Shown here one piece after another: positions 20,991 through 32,440 of a DNA stretch of 64,000 nt. Position 1 is the first letter of the stretch; every line of letters starts with the position of its first letter. The notes beneath the pieces are model-generated. The model searched no databases. It saw only the letters and a list, made by a program, of their open reading frames with translations, and was not told the origin of the DNA. The stretch comes from Jaltomata sinuosa (taxonomy: Eukaryota; Streptophyta; Magnoliopsida; Solanales; Solanaceae), in NCBI GenBank assembly GCA_003996215.1, contig QJPP01001803.1, forward strand, positions 310,001-374,000, written 5' to 3'. The position numbers and the translations under genes are program-made.

Positions 20991-22230
20991 TTACATGGCT
21001 GCTTTCGCTTCCCAAGTAGCTCCCTCAACTATCTGATTTCTCCAAAGAACCTTTACCGAAGCGACTTCTTTATTTCTCAACCTCTGAATTTGACGATCAA
21101 GAATCTCCACGGGAACTTCCTCATAATTAAGGCTATCCTTCACACCCACATCCTCCAAAGGAACAACCAAGGTTTGATCACCAACACACTTCTTTAACAA
21201 GGAAATGTCGAAAACCGGATGAACTGCTTCTAAATCCAACTCATAAGCAACACTACAAACTCTTCTCAGAATCCGATAAGGACCTACATAGTGGGGACTA
21301 AGCTTCCCTTTCTTACCAAATCTCATCACATCCTTCATGGGTGACACCTTCAGAAATACCCAATCATCAACCTCAAACTCCAATTCCCTCATCCTCACAT
21401 CTGTATATGATTTATGTCGACTCTGAGCGGTTTTCAAACTTTCCCTAATAATTTGAACCTTCTCCATTATCTCATGAATCGAATTTGGACCAATCAATGT
21501 TGCCTCACCTATCTCAAACCAACCAATAGGAGATCTATATCTCCGCCCATAAAGTGCCTCATAAGGAGACATCTGGATGCTAGAATGAAACCTGTTGTTA
21601 TAGGCAAACTCGATAAGGTGTAAGTGATCATACCAACTACCATTGAAGTCAATCACATAAGATCTCAACAAATCCTCCAAAGTCTGAATAGTACCCTCTG
21701 CCTAGCCATCCGTCTGTGGGTGAAAAGCTATGCTAAGCTTAAACTTAGTACCAAGACCTTTTTGAAATGACTTCTAAAACTAGGATGTAAACTGAGTACC
21801 CCTATAAGAAATGATAGATAATGGAACATGATGCAATCTGACTATCTCTTGAATGTAGAGTCAAACATAATCATCCGTTGAATCTGCAGTCTTAACAGCC
21901 ACAAAATAGGATGGCTTAGTCATCTGGTCGATAATCACCCAAATTGAATCATGTTACCTTCGAGTATGAGGAAAACCAGTAATGAAATCCATATTGATCG
22001 CTTCCTATTTCCAAGTAGAAAGATCAATATCCTGTGTCATACCACCCGGTCGCTAATGCTCTACCTTCACTTGTTGACAGTTGGGACACTTAGCCACAGA
22101 GCCTTCTATGTCCCTCTTCATGCCATTCCACCAATACACTTCTCATAGGTCGGGGTACATCCTAGTGGAACCGGGGTAAATAGAATACCTTGAGCTATGA
22201 GCCTCTGTAAAAATCCATTGTCTCAACCCG
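20991..22230 (-). pseudogene. integrase with C-terminal chromodomain, broken
   Basis: Read on the minus strand from about 22230 it has WWNGMKRDI and CPNCQQVK (zinc-binding N-terminus, Cys pair kept) and the core start NMDFITGFPHTRR with the first Asp. The second catalytic block reads SIISYRGTQF, where SIISDRG is expected, so Asp has become Tyr at about 21803. HPQTDG-stop-AEGTIQ keeps the Glu but has a TAG. The last 229 residues (20991-21680) are open: LIEFAYNNRFHSSI, YGRRYRSPIGW, KLSPHYVGPYRI, HPVFDISLLKK and a chromodomain-like end with YEEVPVEILDRQIQRLRNK and ATWEAKAAM. It inserted cDNA into chromosomes; chromodomains guide this to particular chromatin. Now inactive. Confidence 0.9.
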
Positions 22231-22289
22231 TCTATGTCAGGAACACACAATCAACCCTGATATCGAAGCACACCATCTCCCCCTTAGGA

Positions 22290-22955
22290 GAAAACCTCTA
22301 CCCTTTGTTCATGGACTTCACCCTTCAACTGGTGCAAAATAGGATCACTATCTTGCTTCTCTTTCACTTCAGCTACCAAAGATGGTTCAAAGCCATTCTG
22401 AACAATAACACCACCTTCTGTCGAATCCATAAGGCAAACTCCTAGTCGATCAAGTCGATGAACATCCTCGGAAAATTCCTTCTTTCAATCCTCAACCAAA
22501 GACACACTACATATAGACAACCTACTAAGTGCATCTGCCATGACATTGGCCTTACTCGTATAGTAAAACAAACTCATATCATCATCTTTAAGAAGCTCAT
22601 TCCATCTCCTTTGACAAAGATTCAATTCCTTTTGAGTGAACACGTATAGAAGACTCTTATGATCGGTGAATACATCCACATGAGTATCATACAAGTATTG
22701 TCTCCAAATCATCAAAGAAAAAACCACGGCCTCTAACTCAAGATCATGAGTAGGGTAGTACTTCTCATGAATCTTAAGCTATCTCAAAGCATAAGAAATC
22801 ACCTTACCATGCTGCATCAACACACAACCTAAACCAATCCTAGAAGCATCATAATACACAACAAAATCATCTAGGCCTTTGGGTAGAGTCAACACTGGAG
22901 TTGTGGTCAATCTAGTCTTCGATTCCTGAAAGTTCTTCTAACATAGATTAGACCA
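22290..22955 (-). pseudogene. RNase H and tether region of pol, broken
   Basis: The open segment 22485-22727 reads YDTHVDVFTDHKSLLYVF, LNLCQRRWNELLKDDD and YYTSKANVMADALSRLS, the C-terminal half of gypsy RNase H with the TDHKSL and ADALSR hallmarks. Upstream on the minus strand (22730-22890) the first half is readable with stops (CVLMQHGKV-like, then YALR). It lies between RT and IN as usual. Confidence 0.85.
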
Positions 22956-23690
22956 CTAAAATTTAACCTTCTTCTGAGTCAACCGATTCAATGGGGGAGC
23001 AATGGAAGAAAATCTGTCCATAAATCTCCTGTAGTAACTAGCCAAACCCAAAAAGCTCCTAACATCAGAAGGAGAAGTGAATCTAGGCCAGTTCCTTACT
23101 CCCTTGATATTTTGAGAATCAACTCGAATACCATCTCTAGTCATAATATAACCCATAAAAGCAACAGACTGCATTAAAAACTCACACATTCTAAACTTAG
23201 AAAATAACTGTCGGTCCTTGAGAGTTTTCAACACCACTTTCAAATAGTCTGTATGCTCCTCCTTACTCTAAGAGTCTATAAGAATATCATCAATGAAAAC
23301 AATCACAAAAATATCTAAATAGTATTTGAACACATGGCTCATCAAATACATAAAAGTTGTGGGAGCATTCTTAGTCCCAAAGACGTAACCACAAATTCAT
23401 AATGACCATACCGAGTTCTGAAGGATGTTTTTCGAATGTCACACTCTCGAATGCGAAGATGATGATAATCGAATCTAAGGTCGATATTGGAGAAGTAATT
23501 GGCGCCCTGAAGCTGATCGAACAAGTCATCAATCATAGGAATATGATACTTATTCTTGATTGTGACCTTGTGCAACTGACGGTAGTCGATACACATTCGG
23601 ATGGAACCATATTTCTTTCACATTAATAAAACTGGAGCACCCCATAGAGAGATGCTTGGTCTAATGAAACCCTTATCAAGGAGGTCGCTC
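22956..23690 (-). pseudogene. reverse transcriptase, broken by one frameshift and stops
   Basis: [39 protein letters not shown] and [17 protein letters not shown] are in one frame (23342-23596). A frameshift at about 23345 follows. The catalytic box VFIDDIL is intact at about 23281-23300. FRMCEFLMQSVAFMGYIMT and WPRFTSPSDVRSFLGLASYY complete the domain (22956-23243). This is the polymerase for cDNA synthesis. The catalytic residues are better preserved here than in the 3099-3775 copy. Confidence 0.9.
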
Positions 23691-23776
23691 AACTGGTCCT
23701 TCAATTCCTTAAGCTCCACGATAGCCATTCTATAGGGTGGAATAGAGATAGGATTCATATCTGGGAGAAGATCTAT

Positions 23777-24409
23777 TCAAAAATTGATCTTCCATTTGGG
23801 AGGGACTTCGGGCAAATCTTTGTCAAACACTTCTGGAAATTCATTCACAATAGGAATTGACTGGAGAGATGGGGTTTCGAACTCCGTGTCCATAACTCGA
23901 ACTATATGATAAACATAACCTTTGGAAGTCATCTTTCTAGCCTTAAGATAAGATACAAAATGACGCTTTGAGAATGGAGGACTACCTTGCCACACTAATA
24001 CAGGTTCATTTGGAAATTTGAAACTGATGACTCGAGTACGACAATCAACCGAAGCATAACAAGCATACAACCAATCAATACCAAGAATAACATCAAAATC
24101 AGTCATCTCCAACTCGACTAGATCCAGTGAAGTGACTCTATGAAGGACTGAGATAGGATAATTTTGATAGATTATTTTAGCTAGGACTGACTCATCAACA
24201 GGAGTAGAAACACAAAAGGGTTCTAAAAGCTGTTCAGGACAACTTTCGAACTTGTAAGCCATATAAGGAGTCACAAAAGATAAGGAGGCACCAGGGTCCA
24301 ATAAAGCATACACATCGAGAGAGAAGACTTTCAACATACCAGTAATAATGTTCAATGAATTCTCCTGGTCCTGGCATGAGGACATGGCATAAAGGCAGTT
24401 CTGGCACTA
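23777..24409 (-). pseudogene. aspartic protease of Del/Tekay element, nearly intact
   Basis: An open frame of 202 residues (23777-24385) with the active site LLDPGASLSFVTPYMA intact, then DFDVILGIDWLYACYASVDC and IPIVNEFPEVFDKDLPEVPP, the linker into RT. A stop follows at KINF near 23777. Upstream the frame continues as CQNCLYAMSS to the Athila III insertion at 24410-24414. The zinc-knuckle end of gag that should precede it lies at 39654 and beyond. Confidence 0.9.
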
Positions 24410-24414
24410 ACCAC
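24410..24414 (+). repeat. target-site duplication ACCAC, left copy
   Basis: ACCAC directly before the LTR end of Athila III. An identical ACCAC lies at 39649-39653 after the other LTR. Confidence 0.85.
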
Positions 24415-25908
24415 TGGTGAACGCTCAAATTGTGCTCTCCAATTAAAAGGCCACGATGATCATGCAGCAAAATAAAATTTATAAGCCCAACAAGTGTCGG
24501 GGTCGTACCCAAGGGACTTGGGGTAGCTATATATCAATTGTAATGGATTGAGTTCAAGATGAGAGTAATTTCTCAAAACAATAAGTAAAAGGATGGGGGG
24601 GAATTAGGAAAGTGGTAACTACAATCGCATTTCAATTAAAAACAAGAAGACTAAAGCAGATGTATCAAGTTTAACTAGATGACTAGGGATGCATATCCGA
24701 TGGGTTTTTTTTTATGGGTTTGGGTAATTACAAATTCATACCTATTTTTGCTTAGTGACATGAATAACATTGGTCATAAGTAAGATTTGCTTATCTCTCG
24801 ATCAAGAATCTTATTTTCGATGATCTCGGCTAGAGCATCATTGGTTTTACCAATAAACAACCAAGCTAGCTTGAGAGGTCACACTATCTCTAGCTTAGAC
24901 CCTTAAATTGGAGAATCCGATGATAAGAGCTATTCCTAGACTCAAATCTGAGTGGAATCCCAAGTTCCCCCTAACAATTGCACATCCAAAACTATGAAAT
25001 CCTTTCTCAAGAAATCACATAGTCAAGTAAGGTAAATTAATGTTTGTAACCACCAATTTTAGGATTAAAACTAGGTGAAATTGTTAGACCAATGTCAATT
25101 AAGCAACTATAACAAAGAATAGATAAAACCCATACCCATTTCTTAAACACCCATCATCAATTCACCCCTAGACAAGAGTATTTAGCCACTCATGGTGAGA
25201 GAGAAAGAGATATCAGCTGGGTAATTCAAAATCCCTTCCATTAGAGCTGAATCTCAAGTTCTAGCTTCAATTTGAGTACAAAATTGTTAACCAAGAGAAT
25301 TGGATTGAAACCCTCTTCTCAATGGAGGTGGAAAACTTAGTCTCCAAGCTCAAAGGTCTTCAAAATATTTAGAATGATAAAAGTTATTTACAATTGTGCC
25401 TGAAGGCCTTTTATAGTTTCCCTAAACGTCAATAAAAAAGTGGACAAAAATGCCCTTCGAGCGGTGTACGGCATGATGTGCGGTTTGTACGTTGTGATGT
25501 GCGCACAACACACTGCCTCCGGTTGAACTAATGGCCTCAGCTAGAATTGGGAGCTCCATGAAAATGGGGTGCGGTTCGCACCTCAGGATGTGCGCATCGC
25601 ACAGCTACCACACCTTGTGACAGACTCTTTAGTGACCTTATGCTCTTGTGTGGAGGAGGTACGGTTTGTACCTCGTCCTGTATGTGTCGCATGTCACCAC
25701 GTCTCTGGTCAGAATCTTCAGCCTTCTCGAACACTTCACACTTCACTCCATTTGAGCTCTTTTTGGGTCCATTTCCTTGTTAATCATCATCTATCAAAAG
25801 TACCTACATAGACATCAATAAAGGCCATAAGAACCTCTAAATTTATTCAAAACATAGAAATAATTCATGGATATAGGCTCAATAAGTTGGTAGATTACCG
25901 ATTTATCT
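24415..25908 (-). repeat. Athila III 3' LTR
   Basis: 1494 bp. It begins TGGTGAACGCTC and ends GGTAGATTACCGATTTATCT, where TTATCA is expected. The word tract 25459-25700 is of the GTGCG type (GGTGTACGGCATGATGTGCGG, GTGCGCATCGCAC). Confidence 0.88.
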
Positions 25909-25921
25909 AACCCCCAAACTT
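25909..25921 (-). other. polypurine tract, Athila III
   Basis: On the minus strand this reads AAGTTTGGGGGTT immediately before the LTR. It is identical in form to CAAGTTTGGGGGTT at 43871-43883 in copy II. Confidence 0.85.
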
Positions 25922-27784
25922 GAACTATTGCTTGTCCTCAAGAAAGATAGTTACAAGACAAGGAATGAATTATGCTCTAGGCTCAATTAAGGCACAAAAG
26001 ACTACTCTACACTAAAATTTAATAAAAAGAATAAACATAAGATTCAAAAAACTATGCTTATCTCAATTTGGACCACTACAAACTCAATGCAATTTTTCAT
26101 TTCAAAACCTTTTTTAAAAGGACATCATTTCTCATTCAAACTCAAGGGAATTTTATCATTTAAAACAAGACGTTTAAGCTTCTCAAGTCATTGGCATGGA
26201 CCTTCAAGGTTTTCCTCGAGATTGACCATACAACTTGTCTCATTCATTCCCCTCAATTGAAATAGAGACTCTATGTTTCCATTCGAGTGCATGATGCCAC
26301 TCACATCAAGAGAGAATCCACTCAGAATTATTCAATTCACAAAACACGAGATTATAGGAGACCCAAGATGAGTCTCACTCTCTCAAGGAAGTTCAAGTGC
26401 ATACGCGTCGAACCATAGGCTTTCCCTTCATGTATATCACTACTAATGTAGGATAGCCAACTCAGAATCACCAAGGACTTGCGGGTTATAATGTTGGCTA
26501 AGGGCAAGGTGATGATATCATTTGTATCAAGTGATTACACCTCCCTAATGATCTTTGTTCTCATTTCGAACACCACTCACATTTTCAAATTCAACTTTAC
26601 CTTATTCCTCCCTCACCCAACCCAAGATTTCTCCGTTTAACTCATGATCATTCAAACTCCTTATACCACCTTCACTTGGTAGCACCTATTTTTTCTTTTA
26701 ATTTGCTCATTGGATTGATATTTTGGAGAAATTTTCAATTCAAAATTAAGGTGCTACCTTGCATTCAATTCGAAATTAAGGTGCTACCTTGCACTTGAAG
26801 TGCACTTCTTTTCTTCTCCTTATTTGATCACATTCACACCCTAACTTAGGCCTTTGCGTATGTTGCATTTCGTTCCCCCCCCCCCCAAACTTAGGCTTTT
26901 AGCCTACATTTCATTTTCAAGCAATTAGGGAGGATGGGTGCCAAAATAGAGGTTCCAAAAAAGGTAAGGGGGTTACAAGGTGCCAAAGAATGGTTATAAG
27001 CTCTAAATGGGTTCACTAGTATTTGATGTCGTGGGAGGTCATTTGGGTGAAGTGGCTGTCAAAAAGGGCCTAAGGTCATCTTCCAAGCCTAGCCACACCA
27101 AGAATTTCGCCTTGAATCACATTCGGGGCAAGTTCTAGATGACACTTATGAACAAAAATTAAGGTAAAGCCTCACCACACAAGGAATCATGCCACAAGAC
27201 TTCTTTCATTAGTCTCACAATCAATTGGGGCAAATGATTTTTGACAAGCTATTCCGAGTTCATTACACACTTGTTTGTGAATCAATTAAGCCAAAACGAG
27301 AGTGTGCAAGTCATGACAAGAGAATGCTTTTCCTTAAAAATTCATTTCCCTTCTTCCTTTTATTTTCAAAATAATTTGCCACAAGAATTTATTCAGTGGG
27401 CCTATTTCAATACAAGCAACTACAAACTCGATTCTAAACTAAAACTTGGCATTTTCCCTTAAGAAAGTCGCCTCTCAATCTATCATAGGGGAACACCAAC
27501 CCGGTTCAACACAAAAACAAAAGAGAAGAAAAAGAAAATAATCAAAACTCTTGCTCCTTGGGAAAGAATCGTGGTATTAAGAAAACCCTCGGAGTTTTTT
27601 TCTAAACTACTATTAACAAGGCAATACCTAAAGTTCGCGCTCATGATTCATTTTAAAACAAGATTCGGTGTAGGCCTTTAGCGCATTTGTAAAGCACGAG
27701 TAGCAAGAAAATTGAGCATGTAAGACCAAACCGGCAAAGCTCGCATTATTCACCTTACAACACAAGACAAGTTCATGTTAATGG
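25922..27784 (-). other. 3' non-coding region of Athila III
   Basis: It has no gene. It matches Athila II 3' sequence (17720-18681 and 43008-43870) in reverse. It contains poly-C 26875-26886 (poly-G on the element strand) and a short tandem duplication AATTCRAAATTAAGGTGCTACCTTGCA (two copies, 26734-26795). Confidence 0.75.
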
Positions 27785-29543
27785 GAAACGACTCATCATC
27801 ATAACATTCTAGAGGCACCCTTGTATTCATAAGCATAGCAAGGTTTGGCCTCTCTTCTATCCTCTCATCATCATCATTCAAAGGTGCTTCATCATCATCA
27901 CCTTCGGGTTATTCATCTCCACTCTCCTCACCATACTCTTCATCTTCTTCGGTATGGTACCTATCTTTGTAAGCCATAATTGTTCTTCGATTGGGACATT
28001 CACTAGCAATGTGTCCCCTTCCTTGACATATAAAGCATTGAAAAATAGGAGGATGAGGAAAGATATGTTTAGATTGGTTACCTTCCTTAGCCTTGTCATT
28101 CCACTTTGGCTTATCAACTTTTTCTTGAGTAGATTGACCCCTGCCCTTTGTGTACTCTCGAATGGTAGAAGACTTCACTTGTTATTATTTTTGTTCCATG
28201 AGGAAGTTGTAGTACTCTTGGATTTGAATGACTTCTCATCATTCAAGTCAATCTCTACCTTGGTAGCATCATGATAGGCTTCCTCCAAGCTAGCATAGTG
28301 TTTGAGTCGCATCGCCTTTGAGATGTCTTCCTTCAAGTTAGTGACAAACCATATCACCATGTTCAATATCGGTTCATAAAGCTTAGACTTCATTCTCAAA
28401 TTTTTGAACACGTCATAATACTCCTCAACACTTTTGGTACCTTGTCGAAGGAGGTACACCTTCTTGAGAACTTCTTTGATGATAGGTAGGTGTAACATAC
28501 CTCACTTCTATAAGAGCTAGCAACTCTTGCCATGTTGGCAAATCATGAATGAGGTCTCAGGCTGGTTCTCTCACTTTGAACTCCCACCATGTGGATGCAT
28601 AACCCTCAAATTGAGTAATGGCATATTTGGCTTTCATGGCATATGAAATATTATTGGTGAGAAAGATCCGGTCACTTTGAAATCTCCACTCAAGGAATTC
28701 TTCCGGATCACTACTACCTTTGAAGGTTGGAAGAGTAACCTTGATGGCATTCAAACTCTGCTCATGGTCACCATGATCTCCTTGTCGATATCCATACCTA
28801 TCATCATAGTGACCAATATATCTATCACCTCGATAACCATATCGATCACCATTGTGATTATAAAACCATTCACCTCTATCATCATTACCTTGCTATCTTG
28901 CACCTTGGTTCTGACTATAACCTCTGAGTTGCACCATATCTCTTGGTGCACCATACCCTTGTCGTCTACCATATTGAGATCCATCATAGTTCTAGTTAAC
29001 ATTTATTTCCTCACACTCTTCATAGAGTGGGTTATGCTGTCTATCTTGGAAGGTTCTTGGTTTTAGACATGTGGTACATGCAAGTTAGTATGTGATGCAT
29101 TTCGAAGTGGAGATCGGTTTTGGTTTGCTACAAAAGGATGTTCCTCTTGTAGTGGGTAATTTGGATGAGTGGAGCTTTGTCTAACATTGTTCGGATAGTT
29201 AGACATTTGAAAAAGGAGGTTGTTGGTTATGTGGAGTGGAGCTTGGATTGTTTCGGGGGTTGCATAACTCACGTGCATGCCCCATGGTAATAGCCATTGA
29301 TTAACTGGTGTTCCTATTTTCTCCTGAACCATGAGTGGTATGAGGTGAGTCCTCCCGATTAGGACTCTCAATAATCACCATTCGATCCTCCATATGATCC
29401 ATCCTTCCATTTACATTTGCTATCTTCCAATTTATGTTCGCTAATTGCATGGTGATTGAGGCAAAGGCTGCCTCTATATTAAAGGACCCGTGTCTTTCAA
29501 AAGCACTATTAATTTCTTTTGACATTATACCTGCAAAATTCAA
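27785..29543 (-). pseudogene. gag of another Ty3/gypsy lineage, inserted in Athila III
   Basis: The minus-strand start at about 29525 reads MSKEINSAFERHG with a helical segment (MQLANINWKIANVNGRMDHM). After shifts comes an Arg/Tyr/Asp-rich stretch, then IKVTLPTFKGSSDPEEFLEW and YAITQFEGYASTWWEF (28557-28754), the capsid hallmark of chromovirus gag. LRQGTKSVEEYYDVFKNLRM follows (28175-28498). A fully conserved zinc knuckle CFICQGRGHIASECP (CX2CX4HX4C, 27990-28040) is followed by an acidic tail. The protease that should follow is absent; at about 27785 the Athila 3' region resumes. It is unlike the Athila gag and unlike the Del/Tekay gag in this window. Several frameshifts. Confidence 0.8.
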
Positions 29544-30550
29544 TAAACGAGATTAGTAGTAAAGGTTCCTCACGCTCTCGTATGTGAACACTCAACTTAC
29601 CTTCTATGCGTCTTCCAAGGATTGATAGTGAACTACCATCGCTCAACCAAGTCACAAATCACCTATCCTTTATGGAGGAATGGATTATTTTTACCAGAAA
29701 GAAGGACGACTCAAAATCAAACGGACGGAGCGAAGAAGGTTTTCAACGATTGCTTAAATGAGAAAAGCTTCACAAGTAATTGGTATAAAATGAAACAGAC
29801 GCAAGAGATTTATTCACAACTAAGTAGAACAAATACTTGTTGTTAATTAGTCTTAATATTTCTATATGAAAGGAGAATCAAAGAAAGGAAACCAAGAAGA
29901 TAGAACCTGAGATTTGTTGGAGCGAACTTGATTCGTAACTGCTCGTTGGTTTGACAGCTTGTGCAAAATGTACAAAGAGAAGTGCCCAACGCACCTCACT
30001 TTACAAAACTAAACCAGAAAACAATCCTCCATGGTACAAGGAGCTGGTGAAAAACGCATCAACCAAAGTGCTGATCGCACCTCACTTCGCACAGTACCAG
30101 GCCGAACACCTAAAGCCTCTGCTTTTGTACTCGTTTTCCAGCTTTTGGTACTTTTTGCTCCTAGTACTTGCCCTTTTTGGTAAATTCCCTTTAGTACAAA
30201 CACAAGTACCTTTTTTCTTTACTTCTTCTTTGGATCAAACACCTTTAATTCACCTTCTTCTTCAATGAAAACCTTGAAGAACACCAAGAACACATGAATT
30301 TCAAAATTCCAACTCTCTGAATTCAACTCGGAATGACTCAAAATTTTAAACATAGCCTCCCCTCAATATAAAGAACAAAGCCCGATACTAATTAGAATCA
30401 AATAACTCCAAATGGAAGAGACCCATTTTGTGTTCTTCAAGTTCTTCAAAATTCAAAAATGGTGAATCCTTCAAACCTCAACCAAATTCTACCAAACTTG
30501 GATTCAAGCTCCCTATGAATAGGAGATCAAAGCCCAATAGGTTTGAAGCT
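29544..30550 (-). repeat. probable LTR/leader of the inserted gag element
   Basis: It lies upstream (minus strand) of the foreign gag and downstream of the Athila hairpin array. It has no open frame of note. It contains GTGCGAAGTGAGGTGCGATCAGCAC-like words at 30030-30110. No matching 3' copy is seen at 27785, so LTR status is an inference from position. Confidence 0.4.
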
Positions 30551-30746
30551 TCCCGACAAGGGCACAAATAAGCTAAAGGTAAAATAAAACATAAAAGAAA
30601 ATCACAATCATCCAAATAATCTAGCAGAATAGAATGTCAACATGGCCCGACAAGGGCAATAAAAGCAATAAAATGCCCGACAAGGGCAATAAAAGCAATA
30701 AAATACCCAATAAGGGCAATAAAATATCTCAAGCCCACTCACGGGC
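30551..30746 (-). repeat. GCCC-(5 nt)-GGGC hairpin array, Athila III
   Basis: GCCCGACAAGGGC at 30645 and 30675, CCCAATAAGGG at 30705 and GCCCACTCACGGGC at 30732. The first three are exactly 30 bp apart with ATAAAAGCAATAAAAT filler. A further half-site at 30551 marks where the foreign gag element interrupts the array. Confidence 0.75.
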
Positions 30747-30794
30747 ACCAAAATAAGTAAGTAAAGCCATCCCCTCCCTATAGAATGAACATTG

Positions 30795-32175
30795 CCCTCA
30801 ATGCTCATAGTGCAATGGGGTAAAGAGTGGAACTCCCTATAGGATTAGTCCTCATCATCAACATCGGTAGCTGCTTTCTCATCAGAGGCTCTCTCACTCG
30901 GGCCAGCACCACCCTTTCAGGAGTTCACAGAAAGTGTGGAGGCATCACCCAACTCTTGATAGTCATTTCCAGGCAACTCCTCATCCTCATAGGCTGCAAA
31001 CAAGCTATCCAATGGACTAGGAATGGAATGAGGTAGAGGTAAGGTGGTCAGATTTGCTTCTGCCACCATATCTTTACCTTTACCTTTATGAACATCTTCC
31101 TGCAATGTCTTGATTGACCCCTCAATGACATCAACTCTCTTTCATAGTGAGTTCAAGTTATCCACCACCCCTTTGGCTGCACTCTTGACAACCTTGTTTA
31201 TCATTCTGGGTAGTTTGGCAGCTAGGTCAACAAGCTACTTCCATGGTTATGAGTTTTTTCAACCATGTCCTGAAGGCTGCTTTTGGTCATTGAGGGGACT
31301 GGGGAATGTGTACGTGCCTCAGATGTATCCCTGGAGAAGGATGAAGTGTCTTCCCTAGCACCAAGCTCATCACTATCAATTCCGCTGAATTTATCAACCC
31401 TTTGCTTATTAAACCTTAGGGCATCCCTGTCTGTTTTTCTATCAAGGTCGATGGCCCCAATAGTATGAGTGAATTCATTGAAACTGAGGGTAGGGACATC
31501 GGCCTAGGAATAAAGCTTTGTAATCAGCACTAGGAAGGGGAAGGAGTCATTTCATCGAGGAGCTTTTCTCCTTATCACCATAGCCTCTATTTCCCCAAAG
31601 TTCACATGCTCTCCCGTCATAATGGCCGCAATTAGAATGTCTCCCTCTTGGGTTATCTTCTTATCATTTTTGGAAGTCAAGAAGCGGTTGCGAATAAGAT
31701 CATACCAAATACGAGCCTCGAAGAATAAGGACCTCCTTGGGATATCTCCCCCCATAGTGGACCAAAGGGGAACATATTGAGAAATGACGGGGGCTGTCTC
31801 CTGGTATGGCTTTGAGTCAACCATTAACTTAGGCATGAGGTTTGGTATAGGATTAATTAGGTGTCCCCAATAGATAACATTGATGGCAACTTTGTATCCT
31901 TTGGAGTCCTGTGTAGCCTGATAAGCTGCAAAGAATTCTCGCATAATTTCCTTATAGGGTTAGGGATGCCGTTGTCGTTTAACAAATTGTTAGTTCACGT
32001 TAGGTATCTCCTCTCTGACCTCATCAAAGTTGAAACTTTGCTCCTCATTGAATCCTCTATATTTGTCACGCTTGTAGAAGGATTTCATGCCCGCTACTCC
32101 AAAATTGAGTCTCGCTTCTTCAGTAGTAGACCTTTGCCTAGGTTGGCTTCCAGTGTTTTACCTATTTGAAGACAT
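30795..32175 (-). pseudogene. second Athila ORF relic (copy III), unknown function
   Basis: The minus-strand start is MSSNR near 32175, followed by EEQSFNFDEVREEIPNVN, then the open segment 31552-31944: MREFFAAYQATQDSKGYK, VSQYVPLWSTMGGDIPRRSL-like, IWYDLIRNRFLTSKNDKK and MTGEHVNFGEIEAMVIRRKA. The C-terminus has RVDVIEGSIKTLQEDVHKGK and an acidic tail ending in YREFHSLPH. It is homologous over its whole length to 15861-17449. The two copies carry different stops, so each decayed on its own and the shared frame was once coding. The function is not known. Confidence 0.78.
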
Positions 32176-32289
32176 ATTTTGCATACATATATTGTGAGCT
32201 AAAACAAAAACAAAACCTAAAAAGAAGTTAGCCAACTACAAAGAATAGAATGCAAAGGATTGAAAAAACAAAGTAGGTAAATGTCGGCT

Positions 32290-32440
32290 TGTGCGGACCA
32301 TGTGCGAAATGCACCAGAGTGAGTGTGCGTCGCATGTGCTATCGCATAAGTAGATAGAATCCTACAGGGATTTTCCATCGAGGTGCAAAGCTTGTGCAAT
32401 TTGCACCATCAGAAGTGTGTTGCACCAGGCATTGCCCCTC
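32290..32440 (-). repeat. palindromic word tract, Athila III, before second ORF
   Basis: GTGCGAAATGCACC, GTGTGCGTCGCATGTGC, GGTGCAAAGCTTGTGCAATTTGCACC. It is repeated at 35171-35310 by the tandem duplication. Confidence 0.7.

Noticed and set aside
24410..24420. ACTGG as target-site duplication of Athila III with LTR starting at TGAACGC
   Set aside because: The right flank reads ACCAC; placing the LTR end at TGGTGAACGC gives perfect ACCAC on both sides and fits the family end CATCA plus 4-nt spacer before the PBS.
28677..29066. Plus-strand 129-residue Ile/Thr/Ser-rich frame
   Set aside because: Antisense of the Arg/Tyr/Asp-rich part of the foreign gag.
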